Shown here piece by piece: positions 1-10,008 of a DNA stretch of 64,000 bases. The stretch covers positions 1,612,001-1,676,000 of the forward strand of contig JAJSPD010000001.1 of assembly GCA_021307315.1 (NCBI GenBank). Reading direction: 5' to 3'. The notes under the pieces were generated by a model. The model worked only from the letters and a program-made list of their open reading frames with translations, was not told the origin of the DNA and ran no database searches. The position numbers and the translations under genes were made by a program. The first letter of the stretch is position 1. Every line of letters begins with the position of its first letter. This DNA is from Bisporella sp. PMI_857 (lineage: Eukaryota; Ascomycota; Leotiomycetes; Helotiales; Helotiaceae).

Positions 1-1018
1 CATAAGAAACCACCGTCTATATCCCAACAGCGTATTTTCCCCACCTATCCATCCCATCCCATCGCCTCGCACTCACGTCTCGAGGTCCTCCATCTACGGC
101 TCAGGACGGGTAGACCGATTCGTCATGCATGCTGCTCCGTCCCTGGTATATTGCTTATGCCCCGCGGTTCTTGTCGGTGCGCTATATATAGGGCGCAAAA
201 CTCTTTTCACGACTCCATTGTCGGACCTCTTAGTTCTAGAGTTATGCCAGCTCGGAATATCCTAGGCTTAGCATACCGGTAAGGGTCACCAGGATTGGAT
301 GTTGATATGAGGCTTCATCGTAGGTCTCGGAAAGATGGATTGAAGCATGACTTAGATATTTGTTCTTTTGGTGTGGAGGCTACGTGGAGTGGTGTTTAGT
401 GATGCTGTGCCTGATTTGCAAGCACCACAGGGGTTGTTCAGATATTGAAGGGGAAATGCGATATCGGATGGCCTTGTCTCAGGATGGTACCTCTTTCGAG
501 CTGTCTGCTTGAGGTGTCAGAGATGCAAATTCATTGAAGAAGTTGCAATGCTAGCCATGACAGATTTTAGGGGAAACGTTTCCTATACTGGTTTTTCTAA
601 AAGTACTGCGAGATCAGGACGCCCATGGTACTTTTGAGCCTCACTGTTACAAAGCTTGCGGCAGGGAGAAGATGGGACTTTCATTAAGAAAAGGTATGGC
701 GGTTTCGATCTCATTCCGAGGACAGCTTTCATTTTCGCCGAGCGGTCATTGCAATACTTATGCACTCAAGCTGGAGTACAATAATCGATGCATAACATAA
801 TCTGGTGCATGAGAAGACCTGACGACTAATCTTGTTCATGGGTTGGAATATGTACCATGCCAGGAACATGATGCGCCGCTGTGGTCTGGCACATTTAAGA
901 AAGCCGTTTGTAGCAGACAGCGAAGTGGTATTCCAGTCCGTAGACATTTATCTTTTCCTATAACACAATTCGTACAGCTCAACCATTCGCTTACATATTT
1001 CACTGATTATGTTAACGG
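1..1018. other. Gene-free left edge
   Basis: I see no credible gene in this stretch. All open frames are short and none shows a recognisable domain or spliceable exon series. It is probably downstream sequence of the rhodopsin-like gene plus the edge of a neighbour outside the window. Confidence 0.5.
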
Positions 1019-2451
1019 CTATACATGCGAGTAATTCCCATTTGATGTGATGATATCCTCCGTACTCGATGTTTCAAAATTCTTTGTGACCGTTATACCG
1101 AACTTGTTTTTCTTGCTAAAGTTATCGCCCTCGTTATTGTCGGCAGCGATCGAGCCAAGATGGAAAGAATTGGGATCCTTCCGACCAAGCCTTGCAGACA
1201 AATTTGCTCGTGGTGTCATGCCGCTGTTCTTGTCGTTGGTGTCGTAGCCGTAGGAGGAGAAGACACCGGGGAAGTGTTTTCGGATGAAAGGTTTGAGGAC
1301 GACGACCGAGGCACATGCTATACCGATGTTGAGCTCGACGGATCTGTTACCGAAGCTAGAGGTTAGCGAAGGTTCTCAATTTAAAGGGGGGGGGGAGTCT
1401 ATGGCTTGTGTGGCGACTTACGACCAGACTGCAGCTCGGCCCTGGGTGTACCCAACGTCGGGGTTGTTTTGAAGAGACATGATATAGGTTATGCGAACTA
1501 TACAAATGACGGTAACGCTAGGCATAGTCAGTGGACTGTAGGATATATAAATTGTGTTTGCATTACTCACAAGATACTCGTTGAGAAGATAGCGCTAAGT
1601 GCCAGCTTCTGCTTCAGAGGCATCTTGAGTTGATAGACCATCGGAATCGGCATCGCAATAGCCAAAAAGTCGGTGATAATGTTGAGTATTGCTTGCCAAA
1701 GGCCACATTGGTTCAAGCACTCACCAGCCGCTGTGCCTTTTATTGGACGGCATGGATAGGCGATGATGAGTATAATCGCCATGGTGTATGCGAAGATTGC
1801 GAAGGCGAGGAAGTATATGATGGAGCGAAACCATATTGCCTTGTTCAGTCTGTGCAAACTATATGCCATATGATTAGCCTCATACGCCTTTATGAGAGAG
1901 AGAAAGATAAAGCATACAGTACTAAGAATGAAAGCTTCGTAAAAGCGGGAGCCCAGATATATGTTGTACAAATGCCTACGAGATACTACAATAATATTAG
2001 TATAGTTACATAAAACACTATAGTAAGACAAACCTCGAGATACACTGCCATCTGCGGAGCGGTGATTTCCCACAAATGCCGGCCAAACCCATATTTCATA
2101 CTATCCACTGATACACCGAAAAATCCAATAGAAGCAAACTACGTTAATTAGATAGGCAAGCGAAAGAACGCACAAGGAAACCAACCAAGGACAGAATGAT
2201 CAAAACTACCAAAATGTCAGCTAAATGGCTATATCGTTAAGCATAAATAGCATACCATCGTCTAAGCCAAATGACTGTATAACGAAGACACGAGTGTATA
2301 CTCTCAACAACAGCGTGACCGTTGCAATCGCCAAGGTCACAGAATAAGCGACAATGAAATTGATCTGAGTACCGGTCAAGTGGTACACGTTGAAGTCCGC
2401 CGTTTCGCCATCTGGAACGGGCATTAAGCCTACCGGTGCTGAAGTGCTCAT
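1019..2451 (-). CDS. Fungal rhodopsin-like seven-transmembrane protein
   Basis: This is an integral membrane protein of the fungal rhodopsin-domain family (the extracellular-loop-rich 7-TM family common in Pezizomycotina, often described with CFEM receptors), not a retinal opsin. The start is ATG at 2451 (MSTSAPVGLMPVPDGE). Spliced exons give TM1 ending in LLLRVYTR, the family's GLDD motif before TM2, the KYGFGRHLWEI signature in the following loop, then KLSFLVLLHRLN, a TM containing IILIIAYPCRPI, the loop sequence NQCGLW, TM6 with a PMVYQLKMPLKQK turn, and TM7 near SSVELNIGIACASVVVLKP. A hydrophilic Ser/Asn-rich tail of about 85 residues ends at a stop at 1019. At least seven short introns are needed, and all joins that I read keep frame. 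It is divergent from the P450 at 3330. The ligand is unknown. Exon borders are read by eye. Confidence 0.82.
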
Positions 2452-3329
2452 TGTGCGGGATTACTTAGGTTGGTGGGACTGAACGAATAAGTCGAACTGG
2501 TCGAGAAAGTCACAAAGTTCGCGGCTTTCATGCTCTTATTAAACAGCTGAGGATAAATTTACCATGAGGATTGTTTTATTATCCTAGACCTGGTACAGGA
2601 AACAATGCCCTGCTATGAAGATCACAAAGTTGCATGTTCCGACCCCAGCTCCGTGGAGTAGACTGTTCTCAGTACAGTAGGGGGCTTAAGCGAGCCAAGG
2701 AATCAAGTAGCCAATCAATGTGACATATGTACGACTTGTTGATGTTTTCATTGGTCACTATGTGGGCTAATAGAGTTGCCGGGAAATTCGTTTAGATCTC
2801 TGATAGTACCTTGTACGCTTGTTATGCAATGTAGTAGGATTCCGGTGCTGAGGCTCAGAACAGACCTCTGGTTGGCGATCAGCCTGGGAGCCCTGTAACC
2901 GTTGTGCTTGTCGGTTCGCTTGGCCGGCCCTGGAGACTTTTCCCGTTTGCTGCACCGTCTAATAAGAGGGGCCTGCAGCTATTTTTTCTCCATTTGGGGA
3001 GTTGTTGCTCCGTTTGAAATGGACTTGATTCATGTGCCATACGAGGGCTCTAAAGATCATCATTCTTGTAAACCCCTTTCAATAGGAACCAGAACGAAGT
3101 CAACAGGATGAAAGAGTAACCGATGGCATAGAAGCAAATGGGGTGGCTTTAATTTGACATCTGCATATGCTGATCCAACCTTGGCATCGTACCATATTTG
3201 ATCTGGACTCTCCCGCCCCTAAAACGTTTCGACGATAGACTGAGCAGTAGGTGATAAAATTGGAAAAGAAAGCCTTGTGAGCAGAGTGCGAAGTGTGTAA
3301 GCCACCGAGGCTTAAGAAGAAAAGGGAAT
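2452..3329. promoter_or_regulatory. Divergent intergenic region between rhodopsin-like gene and P450
   Basis: This 0.9 kb stretch lies head-to-head between two genes and must carry both promoters. I see no repeated or palindromic site that I can name with confidence. Confidence 0.4.
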
Positions 3330-5270
3330 ATGGCTATCGCGGTTCTACTAGTTTCTGCGATTAGCTCAAGTTTTATTATTCACCAATTTGTTAAGAATGT
3401 CGGCATTGATAGATATCCCCTTACCGTCCTAGGTTGCTTGATAGCAGGATATTGGCTAGTAGCACTGGGCCTGCAGCGAACAAGTCACACATACGGAAGT
3501 TTTTGGGCAGCTCAGCAAGTCGCCTTTCTGGCGATAACATCCGCTGTTGTCTCCCTGTTTATCAATATCCTCGTATACAGAGCTTTCTTCCACCCACTCA
3601 ATGCGTTTCCTGGTCCATTTGGAGCGAAGCTCTCCAAGTTCTGGTCGTTGCGTCAAGTGGTCAAGTCCGATGTTAAGTGGTACCAAGTAGTCAGCAAGCT
3701 CAAGGAAGAATACGGTGACTATGTCAGGACAGGTAGGATATGCCTACTGCATCTACTCAAGCCAGTCTGCTCACTGAGTAGGTCCTCGAGAACTCATGAT
3801 ATTCGATACAGCAGCTCTCAACCCCTTGCTGGGAACGAGAACGATGAAAGGTCCATTCTATGGGAGCATGGAAAAATCTCTACACACAAATCAGGATAAT
3901 GAATTTCACAAACAAAGACGAAGGATCTGGGATATGGCGTTTAAGCAGAGTTAGTGCGGGCCAAAACAAGCCTGAGCAGACAATACTGATAAGACCCAGC
4001 TCTTACCGACTACGGACCAAGTATCGAAGAATTCACTGATAAGCTCCTGGTCAGAATTGACACCATTGTAGACAATGCAGTAATCGTCAATGAGTTGTGT
4101 ATTCATTATAGCTACGATATTATGTCTGCATTAGCTTTCGGAAGTTCTACTCAATTTATCGAAGGAAATTCTAGCGAAACGGCTAATACCATTCTTGCGA
4201 ATATTCAAGAAGGTATTCTGGCCATTGGGTATCTCTTGCATATTCCATGGATGTTGAGTGTTGCGGAGACACTTTCCTTTGTTGGGCCGATGAAGATGTT
4301 TAAGGATTGGTCTTCGGAGCAGGTAGAGAAACGTAGACATGTGAGTTGTTGCTACTGCATACGTGTTCTTGACTACGCCTCGTTAACAATGCTCCGATCC
4401 AGATGAAGAACACAAGACCTGATATAATGGGTCATCTCTTGGAGCATACCAGTAATGATACGGATGGCCGGGCACTCTTGGATGCAGAATCTCGAGTGAT
4501 CATCGGTGCAGGAAGGTATTCTCATCTTGCAAAATATGTCAGCTGCCTTCTTTAACAATAATGTAGTGATACCACGGGCTCGTCGCTCGCCGTAATTTTC
4601 ACCCTTCTCGCGCACTATCAGGACTACCAAGACAAGCTTCGCACCGAAGTACGGCAGTCCTTCGCAGACGGTACGTATACCTGTGCCCGGCCACAAGATC
4701 ACCTTGATGCCTTCATTAATGAGACGCTGCGGTTGTGTCCTCCGATCCTATTCTATTCACAACGCTTCCCACCAAAGGGTGGGCTCCGAGTTGGCGGTGT
4801 AGAGATTCCAGAGGGAACCGTATGCTGTATTGGAACATATCAACTTCACCATGGTATGTAGTGCCAAAGGCCACCCTCTCTTATTGCAAAAAGCCGCTTA
4901 CGATTTAACTCATAGATGAACGTAACTTCCCTCAACCAAACGACTTCATTCCCGAGCGCTGGACCTCCCGTCCTGAGCTAATCACCAACAAAGCAGCATT
5001 CATTCCATTCTCCATGGGTACGTATTCATTTTTCCGCCTTCCGTTTTACAGCGAAACTTGCTAAAAGAGCTCACAGGTCCGTATAAATGCCCAGGAAAAG
5101 CAGTGGCCATGATGGAGCTCCGTTCTGTGATCGCCAAGGCCCTCAACAGATACGACATCAGCTTCCCGGAAGGAACGAATTTTGTTTTCCAGGAGTACTT
5201 GGATAACATTAAGGATCATTTCACGGCCGGCGTACCCAAGCAAAAAGTTGTATTTAGGCTCAGAAAGTAG
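3330..5270 (+). CDS. Cytochrome P450 monooxygenase
   Basis: Haem-thiolate monooxygenase, ER-anchored by N-terminal hydrophobic segments (residues about 1-90, three stretches) and followed by the Pro-rich hinge PLNAFPGPFG. Seven exons join in frame: 3330-3732, 3782-3949, 4000-4340, 4403-4515, 4567-4853, 4916-5017 and 5077-5270, giving about 535 residues, a normal length for a fungal P450. Diagnostic motifs are all present: the I-helix oxygen-binding GAGSDTTGSS, K-helix ETLR, the PERW motif in FIPERW, and the haem loop FSMGPYKCPGK with its Cys ligand (FxxGxxxCxG), split by the last intron. It resembles the fungal P450 group with two or three N-terminal TM segments, often found in secondary metabolism. 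No polyketide synthase, NRPS or terpene synthase is nearby, so the substrate cannot be inferred. It looks intact. Confidence 0.9.
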
Positions 5271-6145
5271 GATAATTTATGAAGGGATATTGATTGCTTC
5301 TTGCAGCTATGATGTAACTCGAAGAATAACTCCGAGACTGGCGAATCGCGTCGAAGGTGGCACCATACCCATGGAAAGTGGGTTGAGCAGATGCAAGAGC
5401 AGACTTTCACGCTGTTCAGCGAGTACGCGTAAGGTAGAGTTATGTTCTATCGCCCTATCCTCTCCTACGTCCTCGCAGTTCTCCAAATCACCTTTGGAAG
5501 CTTGTTCCTCCTTCGCAGATGTTCCACATACGGCCTGAATCCTTCTTAAGCAGCTGCGCGGCAAAGATTCCCTTCACTAGCTACTGTCCTCCTACCTGAC
5601 CATTTTCCGCGAGCATTGAATAGCGCATGGTTCGTACAAATGGGGTTCACGTGAACGATGTTCGGAGCGCTTGCTTCGATCTTGGTGTTTGGCATTTTGC
5701 ATGGAGAGGTTTTGATATTAAAGATTACCTATCTATTGTTTAATGAGCCTTTGAGATGCACGCCTGCGCCTTACATTTTTTGCGCCTACTATATATACAT
5801 CACTGATATATATTTGCCCACATTTCCTTCGCTTCAGAGTGGAAGCATATTATGAAAGTCTATGCCATCATTATCCTCTCGGTTTTGGTATCCCTTTCGC
5901 GGCAATCCCGATATTCCAGCCTTTTCGACGTAGCCACAGAATCGTTTTCCAGACGTTGGGGAAGTGACTATTTAAAAATTAACGAGTGCGCCAAAAGATG
6001 TAAAGTAGGACATACAGCGTCTCTCCTATGAATGATATGAATTACCACAATCAAATGCAGTCACAACATCAGTCATTATAACCACGTATATCCAACTGAC
6101 TGTGATGCCATACCAACCAATGTGCTTCTGAACTTTCGCTCATAA
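5271..6145. other. Intergenic, convergent 3' region
   Basis: This lies between the 3' ends of the P450 and the aspartic-protease-like gene. It has short hydrophobic frames (for example around 5640-5720) interrupted by stops, which I could not tie to a gene. Confidence 0.4.
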
Positions 6146-8105
6146 TCAAGGACTGTCACGAAGCCTATTCCGTCTGTCTTCTTGCAAAATCCTAATTCTC
6201 TGTCTCTCCTGTTCGAACTCCCATTGTTCGCGCTGTCTCCTGATCATTGGGCTTTCATATACAGGCGAGCCTATTAGCTCAGAAATGCTCTCTCCCGCGG
6301 GCAATTCGTGGATGATTTGTTGTCGCGAAGGTATATGTACTAGGCGGGGGCTTATTGGCATTGGTGGCGTGATGTCGGATTGTACGAAAGGAGGTGGTTT
6401 GATGGTGGACGGTGTGAATACGGATTCAAGTTCACAAGTTGTGTTGTGCATAGAGACAGCGGTTGATGGTGCTTGAAGGAAAGGTTTAGGGGGCGGAGGC
6501 GGAGACGATGTGATGGGTTCGTTCAGGTTTCTGGTCTGTTGAAGCCATAGTCTTCTTTTCCGTTGGTGGATAATGATGAAACATCCAAAAACTACAGTAA
6601 GCAGGACGACACCGCCAACTACTGCAGCAATAATAGCTGCCATATGGCTATGTTCATGCTTCAATGTCTCTTCAGCAGCCTTTATTTCCGGAACTGTGGT
6701 GTTTCCGACAATTGGCGCGGATGGCGGAATTATGGTTCGGATGTCCTGTGTTGTATTGGCCCACCGCCGCTGGGAAATGGAGAATGCGGAGCGTTCGTAG
6801 TCTGTGATGAGATACCTGTATGATACGTTAAAGTTGAGGCATTGAAAGGAGGGAGCAGCCATACGCTTCTTGTAAGAATGCTCTTCCAAGCACGACGTCA
6901 GAATTGCTTTTGGCTCTCTTCAACGGGAAGTGCCTACTTCTTATTTTGACAAATGGAGGCTCCGCAAGCAGGTCAAACGCTTGATATGGCAATGTAATGT
7001 TGACAAGAGCTTGAGACGACGGATCTGTTAGTGTAAAGGTAATGTTTGCCGCTCGACTCAGTAGCTGAGAGTGCAACGTATCATTCAATAAATAGAGCTC
7101 AGATTCATCGTCGTAAGTTATTCCGAAGGCGTCTTCAAAACGCTGGCAAACTGGAAGTGGGAGAGAGAGGAATGGAGTTGTCGAATGTACAGAAGCAGAA
7201 AAGGGGTCTGTGCTGAGACTTCTCTTTCCCGAGCTTGATGAAATAGAAATGGAATGTACAGTGAGAGATAGAACACTGGTTTGGTTGTTGAAAGAGACAG
7301 TGAGATTGTTGGACGAAACAAGAGAAGCGTCGTACCCACCAAGGGTTAGACTACCGAGTGCTTGACGGTAGTGGGCACCTGCTGCGTAACCATATGAAAG
7401 AGACGGTATCTTGTTCTGAGACTTCAGAGAAGAAATGTATGATTCGTATGAAAGAGAAAATCCGGAACTTGAAAAATTTGAGGATGAAGGATTGAGACCG
7501 AGAGAGTTGAAAGAGAGGTTATTTGGTGTAATACCAAGTAGTTGATTGGGAGAAGAAAGAGAAGATATTCCGCTCAACGCTATGGTGTCCGTACCATACA
7601 ATACTTCTGTTGAGTTCAAGTCCGTAGCGAGAACCTGAGCCGTTCCATTGTTTCTTATCCTGTGAGAACATCAGTACAAAGGGAAGAGAGCTTGTTCAAG
7701 CTTTGGAAAGTATACCAGGTAGAAGAAGACTTTGGATCAAATGTGCTAGCAGGAGCAGTTTTGCATGTAGTTGAACTTCCTGTTGAACAGGCGCCAGCCG
7801 AGACTACCAACTGCTGGTTACTTGCCGTAGACACCAAGGCATTGACTTTTTGAGCTGGCGAGCCAATTTGTATAGAGAACGTTGACCACAGCCCGTCGTT
7901 GCCTTCCCTAAGCAAGAGGTCAGTTGGCTGTCTACACCATGCATGTGTTCAGTAAGAGTTTTTACCAGTTTCCGCTCGGGGGCACCACAACAGCTAGCGG
8001 GATAACAGTGCCAATTTGATCCCGTTGGGTAGGATTGGGGGCGGCATATAAAAGATTGGGAAGGCTGAGGCATTGCAACAAAAGAAAGACTTGTGGTGAC
8101 CACAT
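6146..8105 (-). CDS. Membrane-anchored pepsin-like protein lacking both catalytic aspartates
   Basis: A1-family aspartic protease fold, but probably not a protease. The start is ATG at 8105, giving the signal peptide MWSPQVFLLLQCLSLPNLLYAAP, cleaved before an Asn/Pro-rich segment. The first lobe has the usual strand FSIQIGSPAQKVNALVSTAS. Where active enzymes have D-T-G-S, this reads S-T-A-S. The second lobe has VHSTTPFLSLPLPVC where active enzymes have D-S/T-G. The rest of the fold is recognisable (SLTLGGYDAS, VVLGRAFLQEAYLI), with many N-glycosylation sequons. A single TM follows (AAIIAAVVGGVVLLTVVFGCF), stopped by HQRKRRLW, then a cytoplasmic tail of about 120 residues with a PPPPPKP tract and a charged helical end (REQWEFEQERQRIRILQEDR). 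Three introns are needed (near 6833, 7650 and 7930). The architecture of ectodomain, single TM and Pro-rich tail resembles a wall sensor more than a secreted enzyme. That role is inference. Confidence 0.8.
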
Positions 8106-10008
8106 GACTGCAAAACTCAACAAGATCAATACCTAAGAGCGTTCATGAAGGAGCGGGATGTTTTTCATATCAAATGCACTTTTCAAAATAAAGGGCCGAA
8201 ATCCATTTCTGACCACCAAGTGCTGAGTGGTCTGATTGATCCTGAACAAACAAAATAGTAACTTGGTAATATAAACGAGTCTGACGGCGATAGGATAATT
8301 TGGGGTTGACCAAAATACTTTTTTGCCCAATTAAGGAATTGAACAAGGCTGGGTAGAGTAATCAAGATGACGAGGACGAATTCCAAGTAAAGTGAGGTGA
8401 GTGGTCATGCCAAGGCTTGAACTTCACTGCGGTCGAGCTCTCTTTTCATCATGTCCCATTTCTTGACCAAGTATGCATCCTTACTAGATCTCTATCTAGC
8501 CCAAGAGTGAGCGAATCGATCACGCTGGCACAGACTTTGGGATACTGTACTCTTATCTCAAGTCGTCATTAGCTCGTGAGATGATGACTTAAGACAAGGA
8601 CGTGACAACTCCAGTCTCTATGCAAAAGTTGCGCCGATTTCAAGGTAAGAAACACTCTTTCTATTCACGGAGACGGCAAAAATGATAAGATAATGATAGG
8701 TCAACTTGATGAGGCTGCTTCTGTTCTATTCCATTGAAAATGGAGGCTGAGCTGCGGCTCAAAAATGGTATCAATGCCCGCTTATCATGATGGCGGGGAG
8801 AGGGCTCGAACTGGATAACAACATTACTCCTTCAATACTGTTACACACCATTGAAGTCGCTAGCATAGCGTATATATCAGTACAACTAGGGTACATCAAG
8901 GCACGCGGTCCTGAACTGCACTGTTACCTGTACTGTACGGGTACAGATTGTAGCCTCACAGAATTACCACCAAACAGGACATATTTAGTACCGATCTGCT
9001 GCTTGTTTCTATATTATCATCACCATCACCAACAATTTGCGCAGCGCTTTCCTAACGTACTACTTATCTTGTTATCCTTGAAATAATTACAATGCAAGTG
9101 CTTACACGCCCCTGTCCCACCGAGGACCCGGCAAGCGCTGTGAGAGGCCCGTCCAAGCCCGTCCCTGGAGAGATTGTCAACGCCCAGGCACATAAGCAAG
9201 TGTCATCCAATCCTATTCGGTCTTGGTCTAACGCACTAATGAATCCTTCACTAGAGTTATTTTTGGCCTTTTGCCATGAGGCCGTGCTGGGAAGTTGGTG
9301 GGGAGATCTGCATTTCGGCCGTTGGATGAAGCTTTGCGGTGTGAATTTATTTGCGATTATTGAATTTTATGCAGCACTGCCTTCGCTATGAGCCTCTGTT
9401 TTGTGCAAGTGATGCATCTTGTTATGGAAGTTTCATTGTTTGCTTGTCTATGGGTTCCCCGATCAAGATTTATCCCATGCTGGCCACAGTTGGATGGTGT
9501 TACGCCGCAGCGTGTTGGGATGCGGGCCAGCCCTAGCTCGAATGTGCTAACTGCGCAGAACTTACTTTTACAGTACGAGAGTGACAGTACTGTAGTGCCT
9601 GGTGGAGCGATCAAAGTTACCGACTCGGCGACTAGCAGATCAGAATTTACGGGTGTGGAATTAAGGACAAACCCATGCGCTCCCCACTATTGCCCAACCT
9701 CCTCCAATCTGCGTGCTGATCCCTCTGGGTTTTGCGATTAACTTGGTATATCACACTATTTGATTACCTTTCCGTGCCATATCTTATGTAACTCGCTCGT
9801 TGTACCAGCAGCCCGTTACAACAACTGCGCCTCACCGTCGTCTTTCTTCTCCCCTCAGATAATTGGAAGCTCTGTCGCTCGTTTGAGAACTTCTCTCTCT
9901 TTCCTCGTCCTGTCGATATTGTTGCGCTATGTATTCTTCATGATAGTCGATAATTCCTGTGATGAAAGCGTGCCGTCTTGCCAGTAGTTGTCTCGGGTTA
10001 CACTCATC
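8106..10008. other. Intergenic region, 1.9 kb
   Basis: This holds the 5' flank of the pepsin-like gene and the promoter of the mucin-like gene (divergent). Several frames of 60-117 codons exist, but none has a domain, a signal peptide or plausible splice partners, and they overlap one another. No repeat or motif stands out. Confidence 0.4.

Noticed and set aside
3330..5270. Secondary-metabolite gene cluster around the P450
   Set aside because: No polyketide synthase, NRPS, terpene synthase or pathway regulator in the flanking 20 kb that is visible. The left flank beyond the window could change this.
5380..5720. Possible remnant of a transporter C-terminus (hydrophobic stretch near MFGALASILVFGILHG)
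   Set aside because: The hydrophobic segment is preceded by an in-frame stop and no further transporter motif could be read upstream. Too weak to call a pseudogene without a database search.
8787..9741. Chain of overlapping frames of 60-117 codons between the pepsin-like and mucin-like genes
   Set aside because: No domain, no consistent intron joins, and composition typical of non-coding DNA.
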